DNA of 64,000 nt from Marisa cornuarietis. Lineage: Eukaryota > Mollusca > Gastropoda > Architaenioglossa > Ampullariidae. Numbering within the stretch: position 1 is the stretch's first letter; every line of letters begins with the position of its first letter. A program made the translations under genes and the position numbers. The notes under the pieces were generated by a model that was not told the DNA's origin, did no database searches, and was given only the letters and a program-made list of their open reading frames with translations. Positions 1-10,880 of this stretch are shown piece by piece. The DNA lies in NCBI GenBank assembly GCA_004794655.1, contig SMMW01000141.1, positions 622,501 to 686,500 of the forward strand. Direction: 5' to 3'.

Positions 1-303
1 CAGCTACCATCACCTGTCCAGATCAGACCAGGTGATAATCTTCCGCCTCAGGACGGAACACAAAAGACTAGAGCACCACCTTTACCGCAAGCCCCATCTG
101 GTGTCATCCCCAATGTGCTGTGGAGACGCAAAACAAACCACGGAGCAAATCCTACAGGAGTGCAGGCTCCTCTAGAAAATAAGGGCGGTGATCAGGCCGT
201 CCCTGTTGCCCTCGACACCATCAGTACGGACCTGTGGGTGATTTGACTGCCAGCTTTATCCCGAGAGCTGGCCTCCAAGTGTGACCCAAAAAAAAAAAAA
301 AAA
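1..303 (+). mobile_element. 3' end of a degenerate I-type LINE
   Basis: One frame, read from about base 2 with a stop near 173, resembles the C-terminal tail that follows RNase H in I-clade non-LTR retrotransposons: a segment like IFRLRTEHKRLEHHLYR, then a cysteine/histidine cluster (CCGDAKQTTEQILQEC, about 119-166). The fragment ends in an uninterrupted A tract at about 288-304, as a LINE 3' end should. The rest of the element lies upstream of the window. The internal stop shows it is dead. Family level is inferred from these motifs only. Confidence 0.6.
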
Positions 304-2338
304 AGCGAACGTGAACAACAACTGACCACGAAAACTACTCTCTACAGGAGACAACTCGCTTTCATGAACACAGAGGAGACGCCATGGAACACAGACGTCT
401 ATGATCTTAGATAGTCTGTGTCGTGGAATCGATCCTGAAAACAATGAAAGGTCCGGGCACGCGTGAAACGAGATAACGAGTTTGCAGGATCACGTGATAA
501 TTAAACTGGTCGATTTGAAAAACTAGTCTTTTGCTATAAAACAGGGGACTTTTCATTCGAACGAAACAGAATGCTTGTACCGATTTTTGCAGAAATTCAA
601 ATGAAACTGCAAATATAAACATACCTACCTATACCTACATACACACATGTATTGATCTAGACATGCCTTTCAGAGGAAGAGGTTGTATAATTAGGAGTTG
701 AGTGATGAAAGATAATTAAGTTCCGAGGAGAAATATGGGTGCAAAGGATATGATTTATTGTGCTAGCTAAATAATTCTTGTTTCAGTTCGGACTGGTCTT
801 TTGGTCAGTATAAATATATATCTATAAGCATATAAACTTATACATGTAAATATTTTGCTAGCAGTTTTGCTTTCTTTTACTTATGACGCCATGTTTTTAG
901 TCTGGCACTCACACTCCGGGAAATGGTGCCTTTGCACGCTTGTTTTGAAGCGTTGTTATAGACCGATTCCTATTATAATTCACCAGCAACACTACGCAAG
1001 CAGACCATGGGTGCATCTCGCGAACTTGTTGTGCACCATGTGGACAGGCAGGTGAAATTCGCCCCTTGGTAACAGCCGTTCTTAACGGAGCAAAGTATCG
1101 AAGCGTCGAAGTCCCGAAGTGCCCCAAAGTCCCATCGTACTGGTAACACTTTTAGCAAAGTAAGTTTTGACTGAGATAACATCTTGTTTAAAGATCCTGT
1201 GTCCCAACCGTTCGTCCCAGAAACCGTTGCTTTCTTATGGCCTTCACACAACTATGTCAAACTTGATCAAATGTGCCGCAACATTTACCCGGTTAGAGAA
1301 GGACAGAAGACGGATACAGAATGTTGGCAACCAGCCAACATTCACATTCACACGGAGGTGTTGTGTGCCCAGCTTTGATAACGAAATGGAAAATACACGT
1401 GGTATTATTTCACACGAGCAAGACCAAGGTAAAAATAAAAAAAATCATCCTGTATTTGCTATGTGCCCAGTTTCTGCTGCTCAGAAGGTAAAATTAAAAA
1501 GGAAACGCGCACGCACGCACGCACGCACGCACACACAGTAAGAGAGGGGAGAGATTGACCACAATACACAAAATCATTTCACGTATAGAATGATTGGTAT
1601 TCATCTGAAAAGCTCGGCGTTGTATATTCCCTCTGGAGACTGCAGTGCAGTTTAGTGACAAGGATGACAAAACCCCTCCATTTATAGTCGTAGGGGTGGG
1701 GTGGGGTGGAGTGATGGGGGCAATGGCTGACCCCATTATGCTTGCATGCGTTGTATAGTGCAGGCAACGAACTGGGCCACGTGGAGAACGCCTCACCAGG
1801 GAGAAAGCTTATTTACACGGGGCTGCAGCGTTCATCGACTTTCTTCTCTTTGCCTACTTCTACAGACACCGGACACAGCCTGACATGACAAATGTCCAGC
1901 GTACAGTCATACCTCTCGACCATCGGTCTCTAGACACCGAGGAGGGGTAAAAGTTTGAGGAAGGATGTGTTGTGTAGCGGTGGTGGTGGGGAGGAGTAGA
2001 AACTAAATTAAGACTCCGTAATCAACCTATCAGTGGCGTAGGAAGATGCTCGGCTTTGGGGGCTGATGGTGTTAGTGGCAAACTCCATGCTGACAGTGAA
2101 CGACGTTCACATTCTTGTCCCCCTCGGTGTTTGTTTGTTTTTTTTTTTTAGGGGGGTGGTACCACCCCCACCCCCGGTTCATACGCCATTGCATATTTAA
2201 CTCTCATTAAGCTGAAACCTCTCATATACCCTATCAAAAGTTATCGAAATCAAAATTTGTTGTTGGTTGTGTGTCGGGCCTTTCGCGGTAAAAATCCCTG
2301 CAGTGCAGATAATGTAACCGGTTTGCTAAAATAGTATA
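304..2338. other. Non-coding stretch, no gene recognised
   Basis: I find no protein family in the short open frames here. The stretch holds a pure ACGC/CA microsatellite at about 1507-1538, a G-rich patch near 1690-1720 and a T tract near 2139-2150. It may be intergenic, or it may contain untranslated exons that cannot be recognised without transcripts. Confidence 0.5.
1507..1538. repeat. ACGC/CA microsatellite
   Basis: Tandem ACGC units grade into CA units. It lies outside any recognised gene. Confidence 0.9.
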
Positions 2339-2722
2339 TACCGTAAATTTCCGACTATAAGCCCGCGACTTTTATCCCCAGCTTTAAACCCTGCGGCTTG
2401 GTTGCGGATTTTTCCTGATTTTTCAGACTCCGATTAATTTTTCGATAAGCTCCACGTTAAAGTGTTAACTGGTAAAGTTAACTGTTCATATTTTTTAAAT
2501 CAAAGCCGCATACAAATGAAGCACTCAGATCAGTTGCTGAAGCACACACCCTCATCATGCCGAAAACGAGATGAAATTCTACGATGCAGCTTTCATGTTG
2601 TATATATTTGCAGCTTATAAGCCGGTGCGGCTTATTTGTGAAAACAAATTAAGATTTTTTTTCAAAATTTAGTGGGTGCGGCTTATAAACAGGTGCGCTC
2701 AATAGACCGAAAATATACGGTA
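2339..2722. mobile_element. MITE-like palindromic element
   Basis: The left end (CCGTAAATTTCCGACTATAA) is repeated inverted at the right end as CCGTATATTTTCGGTCTAT, and both ends are flanked by TA. Inside are several copies of a short motif around CTTATAAGCCG and GTGCGGCTTAT. About 380 bp with no coding frame fits a miniature inverted-repeat element that duplicates a TA target. I do not assign a superfamily. Confidence 0.65.
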
Positions 2723-5371
2723 ATCCTACAGACAGCATTCAGCCTAGTATCCGAGTGTATAGTCAGTGTAGACAGGTGGCCATTACGCCTTCCCACTCGT
2801 TCTACGCTCAAACGGAATTAACGCAGCTTCCTGAACTCCAGCTCGGTGATAGCAATTGAACTCTTTTTTTTTCTCGTCACCCACCCTGAAAATCCACCCT
2901 CCGGCCCGGCACCCATCGACTGCCTCAGTCGCCTTCACTGCCTTCCGGATCGATGGTGTGCCGCGTTGACGTCACACCGATTGTTGCTGAACGCCACGTA
3001 CTGACTGAGCTTCTGTCGCTTGCAGACGCTGGCGGCTGCTGATGGTCGACTTGTGCAGTTCACCAGACAAGCAAATTACGACCGACGTGCTTCCTTCTGT
3101 GAGTCGGCAGCAACATTTAGAGAGAGAGAGAGAGAAAAAAATCTGCCTTGCGGAGGGCGTGGTCCACGTGTAGGCGTTGATCGAGATAAGGGACATAGCA
3201 CACTGTGAAATCTAAACACAGAGCAAGCTGCTCAGCAACACAAATATTCATTTACGATGTGCATAATCGCTGGTCGTTGCAGAACTGCAGAAGTGTGGCT
3301 GACAAAAAAGCTGGGGCAGTGTGGCTGGGTCAGGTTGGCGGGGTGTCAAAGCCGCCCGCACGTTACACGCACTGAAAGTGGGTCATCGCACCGGAAGACG
3401 GTGGGCGATGTACAGCAGGTGGTGCGAGCTTGCAGCCCAAGTTGACTCGAATCAAGCCGGATGTCAAAGTTTGCCAACTATACACACGCTGAGCAGGTTG
3501 TATCTGTGACCTGAAGATGTTGCAGAGAAGATCAACGGTTCAGCTCTGTAACCATGTATGCACCTCCCTCGCCAACACACATGCACATGCCCCCCCACTC
3601 CCTCTCATTACAAAAAGAAGTGCACATTCCATATCTCACAACCAAAACCCCCAATCAGGATGATGATCGTTATTTAATTAAAAAAAAGCATGGTCGTACA
3701 CGTATTTATCGTAAGAGTAAATAATACTTTGTCAGGTAGGTCAGGGTTTTGTCATGAACAAATAAAAACAGCATTCCTCTAGGTATATAATGGCATGATG
3801 GCATTTAATACAACTGGCATCAAGGCATGTTAAGTATCACGTTTAGAACCGCTAAATACGTGTTATTATATGTGCATTCTAATCTTTCGCCAGGTGAGCA
3901 TTCCAAGAGTGAAAATAGGATGTTGTCTCGTGACATCCTGTACCATTTTCCTGATTGAAGTACTTAAGTGCTGCTAATACAAATCAGCAAGATGCGTGTC
4001 TTGGCCAACCTGACCACCTTTCGAACGTTTCTAGCTGTGCAAAGCCACCCAACCTGCTGCTACAGGTCAGTGATGCTTATCGATGCGGTCGTCTACGTTA
4101 CTCAATGGTGAAAGGGAAGCTACTCTTGTCACTGAGGCCACTGAAGTCAAAGTTGATCAGAAGGCCGTGCAGACGGCAAGACTGGCGACTGTACTTTGAC
4201 CACCAGCCAACTTGGGTAAGTAGTGTGTGGTTTTACACACGTCTTTCTAAACGGTAAGAATACATTTCAGTAAAATGGTTACCTGAAACCCGGCCGCCTC
4301 CACAAAATGAGTCTCGCACAGAGCAGTTTGGTAGTAGAGGAACAGACAGGTGATGAGAGTCAACTTTGTGCCACCGGATTTGCACACTTCAAACCTTTAT
4401 AACTCACTCAGTTTTAGGACTAGGAGAACATTTTAATATTAAAAGAAAGTGTAAAAAAAAGTGTACATTTTAAAAATATACGATTTGCAAAATCTCAAAT
4501 TTCCGACTGAAGACGGATCATTCTGTGGTGGCGGGTCACATAAGACCAGTTGATGCTGTTTGTTGCTATTTAGTATATTTCATTGTTCATATGTATTTTT
4601 ACTATTAAATTATTTTAAAGCTACAATGAACGTCTAGTACGTATTATAATGTTATTTTCTTTGAAATTTTTTTTTTCACTGAAGTTCTTATACTTACTTC
4701 TCACTAATCAATTATGTTCTGTCAGTTTTTAATACATTCCTGGTAGCACACATAGTAGGTCTAGATAGACAGCTTGCCTTGATATGAATGCACTAAAACT
4801 CATCTGTTTACTGTTGATAGCAGAACTTTGTGAAGATCAGCAGTGACTGGAAGTTTTTCTCATCATTTAATGACTTTTTTTCAGGACTTTGGTTTTTAAA
4901 TGTACAGATACAGCAGCCATTTATGAAAAATATAGCTGTTGCCAGATAGAAGCAGTTGTGCATTAGTTGGTGAACTGTTTCTATTTTCATTATTTTATTT
5001 GCTATTTCTACAAACTTTTTCCCATTAATAGTTAACAACACACTGAAACTAGTCATGTTCACTATGTTGTGAACTATGGGTGTTCACTACCTAGTGAGCT
5101 GTTCACTGCTTATTGAATGTTTACTTTCACTAGTCACATTTAACACTCGTGTTTACTATTCAGTGAAATATTCATGTTCATTACTTATGCAGTGAACACA
5201 AATTGTTTACTACTCGTTCATGTTCACAGTGCAGTTAACTACTCATGTTAACTGATCCTAAACCCACTAGGCTATGGGGTTCTTTAACTTTTTTCAGATT
5301 GCGATTTATTAAATGGTATGCTGCATAATCGTTTCTATTTAAGGTAGGAAACTGTTTGGAAGTACAAGCAC
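2723..5371. other. Upstream region of AMACR, no gene recognised
   Basis: There is no recognisable coding exon. An AG repeat sits at about 3118-3136. An open frame at 3955-4215 (+) runs into a good donor-like sequence (GGTAAGTA) but matches no family I know; it could be an untranslated or lineage-specific exon. A degenerate repeat occupies about 5045-5255. The AMACR promoter and any 5' untranslated exon should lie here, but I cannot place them. Confidence 0.45.
5045..5255. repeat. Degenerate GTTCACT/AGTGAAC repeat
   Basis: The motifs GTTCACTA, AGTGAAC and TGTTTACTA recur on both strands every 15-30 bases for about 200 bp just upstream of AMACR. Copies are divergent, and no clean unit or terminal structure is visible. 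It may be an old satellite or a self-complementary hairpin region. Confidence 0.6.
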
Positions 5372-8300
5372 ATGATGGCACTAAAGGGTATTAAAGTGAT
5401 TGAATTAGCAGGCCTGGCACCTGCCCCATTTTGTGGCATGATTCTTGCCGACTTCGGAGCAAAAGTAATCAGAGTTGACAAGGTAAGATTGATTTGGCTT
5501 ATGTCTAGTTCCCACTTTGTTTAGTTTATTGAGGTTAACAGTTCATATGTTTGTCAATACTAGTCAAGCACAAAGCACCATGCAGATAGACATGCTAAAT
5601 CTGTATACTTGTGTAATTGTTAATATTTAAATTCCAAGTTACTGCAAGAGTGATTACTGAGAATCACAAAAACAATATTTTTTCCTTGTGACTGAAGCCA
5701 CAGTCACACGTTTGGGAAACTCTTTCTCGTGGCAAGATGTCCATCATTGTGGATTTGAAAAAAGGAGAGGGAACGGAAGTCCTCCGTAAGCTGTGTCGTA
5801 CAGCAGATGTTCTGCTCGAACCATATCGCCCAGGTGAGGTGATGGGAGAATTTTGAACTCATGTTCATATGCTATGCTGATTTACTATGCTCGGCAAAAA
5901 GAAATTGGCTTTTTTTAATTCACTTTGCACACAAATGTGTGAAATATGATTATTCTTCTCAAAAGCAGCTGTATTGTTGATTATTAGACTAATTTCTTAG
6001 AATTTCGAGAAATGTATAAGAAGGGAGTTTTCCTCATTTCTGGTTGTTATCAGCACACCATTTTCCCCAAAATTAGGCATCATGGAGCGACTTGGATTGG
6101 GACCAAATGTGCTATTAAAGGACAATCCACAACTAATCTACGCTCGGCTGTCTGGTTTTGGTCAGTCAGGTCCAATAGTTAACTATGCAGGCCACGACAT
6201 TAACTACCTTGCTTTATCAGGTGAGAAAAAAAACATTGATAAGGTTGTGTTAACTAGGTGTAAAACTTTAAAAAAAAAAACCAAAGATTATATGATAAGA
6301 GAATTTATTTCTGGTCAACAAGGATTTTGTCTTGTGAAAAAAGTATGCATCATTACACATGGATGCTTACCCACTTAAAACACATATGCTCATGTGCACA
6401 CTAGAACATTTGGTGTCAAGTCACATTATAGGGTTGATGGACAGGACTGCCTCAGGGAAGAAACAAGTGGAACCTTTACTTCCTCATCATTAGTGCCGTG
6501 TAACGTTTATCTGAGGGCAGAAGTGGTAAAGGTTGGTTGGCCAAATGTGAAAGGTTCTGAGTAATCTTACGAGCCTTCTGTTTGATGCATATTGAGAACA
6601 CAAGCAACAGACTGGAAATCACAGCCAACAATCCTGGAGGTTAACTTAAACAAATTATTTGAGCTGGTATTTCCAAGCAGACCATCATACCAGACAATAA
6701 AGGAGAAACAAAAGATGCTTTCAATTACAAAATAATAGAACCACACCATGAGCTAAATTTTGAAATAGAAGAGTGACGTTACCTAGTACCTTGATCTGTT
6801 ACAAAACATTACTGTATTTTCTTAATTTTGTATCTTAGGCATCACAAATGTTGAATCTGATATTACTAATTTCCCCACTTTTTGAATGGCATGAAATTAC
6901 AAACCTTGGGTATGGTTGACTATGCAGATCTTTGGAAATTGTGATGGAGAAAATGTTAATGTTAACAGCAAGTTTTGCTTTTGCTGCTAAAAGAAGTATT
7001 AGATCCTTTTGTTATCTTCTTGCAGGAGTCTTATCAATGTTAGGGCGAAAAGGTGAACGTCCATATCCTCCAATAAACCTATTGGCTGACTTTGCTGGGG
7101 GTGGGTTGACATGTGCACTTGGCATTGTGATGTCTCTTTTTGAACGTCAGACATCAGGAAGAGGCCAGGTTGTTGACACAAACATGGTGCATGGGTCAGC
7201 ATATGTTGGTGAGCACATACAAAAATTATTAGCGTACATTGGCAGAATGCTTTCCCTCTTCTTTTAGAAATCTGGGTTTTTAAGGCAAGAGAACATATCT
7301 TGAGATACACGTGGGAGTATTGCTGTTTTTTCTCTTGGGGTTATTAAATTCTTTTTAGATTCTGCTCATTTTATTTCTCTTCAGAATGCATTTGAACTCG
7401 GGCAAGAAACAACCAAACAAAAATTTCACACAAACTTCTGACATTGTGAAAGTTAGATACAGTGGATTAAGGAAGCTCCAGACCTGATCGTACTGGTTGT
7501 TGTTCTATTGTCACACAGAATTTTGGTGCATGGGAGTACTTCTGTTGAATTGTTGGTTTTTTTCATATTTTGTGGATCTGGCTACTAGGATCATCATCAT
7601 CATATGTGCACAACAACACTGAAGTCTCTTTCAACAGCTACATACAGATTTGTTTTTTCAGCTACATTTTTGTGGAAATCACAAGGTCTGCCCATATGGG
7701 GTGGACAAAGAGGGGAGAATATACTGGATGGTGGCGCCCCTTATTATGACATCTATGAAACAAAAGATGGAAAATTCATGTCGGTTGGAGCACTTGAACC
7801 TAAGTTCTTCCAGGATCTCTTGAAAGGTGTGCATCTCTGTTAGCCCTTTTCAGATAGAAAGAGGTTGTGTGGGTTATATTTGAATGTGTGCATGCATTTA
7901 GAATGTGTTTTATCCATGAACCCTGTGGTAGGTGACATGCAGGTTTATGTGCGAATGTCTGCATCCATAAATGAGTGTCATTGTGTGGATCTACATGTGC
8001 ATGCAGTTGTAGGTATGTTTGTCAGGTATCATGCAATAAGCCAGCAAATGTATAGCAAGACCAACCCACACCTATACAAGAAGGATTGTGCTGTCATTAT
8101 TTAAGAAATATTTTCACATGAAAATGATATCTTCATGCACAGGTTTAAATATCAGCCCATCTGAAGCAAAACAAATGGAAGAACCAGAAAAGCTACGGCA
8201 GAAAATTCAAATTGTTTTCAAAACAAAGACTCGTGATGAATGGTCAACAGTATTCAGAGACTATGATGCCTGCGTGCAACCTGTTCTAGACAGAGATGAG

Positions 8301-8543
8301 GCACCCCTACATCCCCACAATAAAGCCACAGATGTATTCCTTCATAATCCTGTCACCAATCAGAAGGAGCCAGCTCCTGCCCCTAAACTGTCCAGGACAC
8401 CTGGAATCAGCGTTGTGCCTCCATCTCCCAAAATAGGAATGCATACAGTGGAGGTCCTGAGTGAGGCGGGCTTCGACGCCCAGGAAATCTCTAAACTGTT
8501 GCAGGATGGAGTGATTGACACATACCGCAAAGCCAAGTTGTAG
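5372..8543 (+). CDS. AMACR: Alpha-methylacyl-CoA racemase
   Basis: It interconverts (R)- and (S)-2-methylacyl-CoA thioesters so that branched fatty acids and bile-acid precursors can enter peroxisomal or mitochondrial beta-oxidation (family III CoA-transferase fold). Exons: 5372-5482, 5698-5833, 6077-6220, 7026-7208, 7662-7826, 8143-8543. All introns are GT-AG and frame is kept, giving 379 residues; the human enzyme has 382. The catalytic residues are present at the human numbers: His122 in [11 protein letters not shown], Asp152 in [10 protein letters not shown], Glu237 in VGALEPKFF. The GGAPYY segment is at 215-220. The protein ends in AKL, a type 1 peroxisomal targeting signal. Two adjacent ATGs (5372, 5375) open the frame; the second matches the usual start MALxGI. 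Orthology is near certain. Confidence 0.96.
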
Positions 8544-9360
8544 AGAGGAAGCCATTGCAGCTATTGGCAATTCCAAATTTCAAACTGATTTGTGTCTGAA
8601 CTTTGTAAAAACTCTATAACCTACATGGAGACCCAAGCACTGCTCCACAAGAGAGCAGGCTGGGCCAATGGCAGATGTGTGCATTGGGCTGCTTCCATTT
8701 AATCTTCTGTAGTTATATATATAGTCCTGCATACATTTACATATGCATATAAACATTAGGCTATAGTCTCTCCGTGCTTATCTGTCAATTTGAACTGATG
8801 AAAATAGTTTTCCTCACTCATTCGATGTCACATACTTGTGGTGTAGACTCTTAGGGATGAATTCTCTAGCTTTAGTCATATATTTTACTGTGCAATGCTG
8901 TGTCCATAAAATATTTTCATCGCATCCCTGTACAAAGTGAGCTGTTCAGAACACTCAGGTTGCAACAGATGCCACACCTTTCTTAGCACTTGACTGCAGT
9001 CCACAGAGCTTACAGGCATATGGCTTTGTGCAATACAGCTTAGATTTACAGTCTTGTACACCTTAATTCGTGCATGTGCTGTGCATCTGAGGGAGTTATT
9101 ATTATATAACAGGCTGAGGTGACCGGCTCTCCTTGATTTTGTTTTGTGGCCGTGCTTCGATTTGGATAAAAGTGTTGGATGTTCATGTTTACATATGCTT
9201 TTGCTGTGTTTTCATCTTCTGGTTTGCAGCTGGATTGTATATAACCTTATTTTGAAGTGCAAATTGATCGGATCTATTGGCTGAATTCCACTCCGCCGTG
9301 CTTCACTCGCTTCGGCAGTGACCTTGAACTGCAGTAAATAAACTGAAGTGATCACCCTTT
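8544..9360 (+). other. Probable 3' UTR of AMACR
   Basis: There is no coding frame after the AMACR stop. An AATAAA signal lies at 9337-9342, which would give a 3' UTR of about 0.8 kb. This is an inference from position. Confidence 0.5.
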
Positions 9361-10541
9361 TGAAGTTTCATGTGATAACATTTCATTACTCAATATCTTC
9401 TCAGTATTCTCCTAATGTCACCAACCCTTATTCTCTGGAGTCGTTGCCATTTAAATCTGCAGTGATCGCCCTCTACTACCGGAACGCAGCAAGTCTTCGC
9501 ATTATTCTTCATTCTACATCTTTGTGACTATTTCGTGTATCTTGTTCCAGCACAATGAGTCCTTTGGCAGAGATACTGCGCTTTATAAATCCTCAATTAT
9601 TATTATTATAATGTATTTTTTTTTAATTCCATATTTAATATAGATTTACAGCAGTCCACACAGATATATATCATGCCAGCATGAAGTACTAGTATTATCC
9701 AGAAGGAATCCATATGCCAGGGTGCCATTTTTCACAATCTGTATTGAAAATCCATATTCTATATCAAAATAAAACTCTGATTATGAAATGAAAACGAAGA
9801 AATCCCTGGTCCTTTTGATACATCGTTTTTTGGTATCGAGATTTTTCCATACAAAAATAGGGAAGAATGGTATGCATGAGGACCTCTACTACACCTTTCT
9901 CGGTGACTGCATGATTTCAGGACTTGTCATGGCGAACAATGTCATTCAACTGGTGTGTGAGATGTCGATATCAAATCAACACCATGCACAAAATGTGGGA
10001 GTTTTTTGGAGGGTCTTTTTGTGAGGTTCAGTGTACCTGAAGTCAGTGGTGTATGATTTTAGAAAGGTCTGCTTTTGTTTTTTAACACCTGTAGAAATTT
10101 TGGTAGTTGTAGATGAAAGGTGCTTTCAGCTCTCTTATGTTGGTTGGTTGCAGTGCAGACGTGCAAAATACCCACTGGAAATGGCAGACAGCTAAAAATG
10201 TGAGACAGAAAACTTGATTGGGTGTTGAACAAAACAGAAATGAAACAAAAATCGCTGTGACTAAAAGCATGGACTAGCACTTCAAAATACACATTTTCTA
10301 GATTTTTCTGTTTTATGCTTCAGGCTTAATGTCAAAATATTTTCAGAAAGATTAGATTCACAACCAAACGAACAGCAACTTTTTTAAGACATCATAAGGA
10401 TCATACATATTTTAAACTCGGTTTTTAACATATATTCATATATCTTGAAGAAAATGGAATGTGGTTATTGCTCATATTTATTTATACTGCATGATACAAT
10501 CCTCTCCTCTATAGACTATATGATTTCAATAACAATTACTG
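9361..10541. other. Intergenic DNA between AMACR and the LINE
   Basis: No gene is recognised. Near 9570-9612 there is GCGCTTTATAAATCCTC followed by an ATT repeat, the same tail seen on LINE remnants elsewhere in the window (near 18780, 33485 and 44530). The rest is unclassified AT-rich sequence. Confidence 0.45.
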
Positions 10542-10556
10542 TATATGGAATAAAGA
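10542..10556. repeat. Target-site duplication of the LINE, left copy
   Basis: The 15-mer TATATGGAATAAAGA occurs here and again at 16163-16177, exactly flanking the element. This is the mark of target-primed reverse transcription. Confidence 0.92.
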
Positions 10557-10574
10557 CAAGACAAACTTTATTGT

Positions 10575-10797
10575 TTAGGCCATCGGCCCATAACAGGAGG
10601 GTGACATGATGACTTTGCACATTTCTAATGCATTACGCAAAATATACTGCAACATATGTAATATATAGAGCATACAGTTATATAATGTAATATATTGTTG
10701 CCTCTCAGGCAGATCTATGTGGGTGCTAAGATACTACTTGCTTAAACATCAGATAAAGATGTAGGGAAGAACAAATTTTTGCTTAGGCCATCGGCCC
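10575..10797 (-). repeat. Duplicated palindromic motif in the LINE 3' UTR
   Basis: TTAGGCCATCGGCCC (plus-strand reading) occurs at 10575-10589 and 10783-10797. Its core GGCC-ATC-GGCC is self-complementary and could form a hairpin in the element RNA. It may be a template-recognition structure; that role is inference. Confidence 0.6.
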
Positions 10798-10880
10798 GTA
10801 CTACAAGGGGTGGTAATCACATTATAATCTTTACACTGCGTGCAAAAAATAGGCATAGTAAATTCATAGACTTCATAGAG

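Noticed and set aside
1167..1541. 124-codon frame running into the ACGC repeat
   Set aside because: Its end is microsatellite translation (RTHARTHTQ) and the rest has no family features.
3955..4257. Open frame of about 100 codons with a donor-like end
   Set aside because: No recognisable family, no matching downstream exon and no support for its start. Kept only as a possible untranslated exon.
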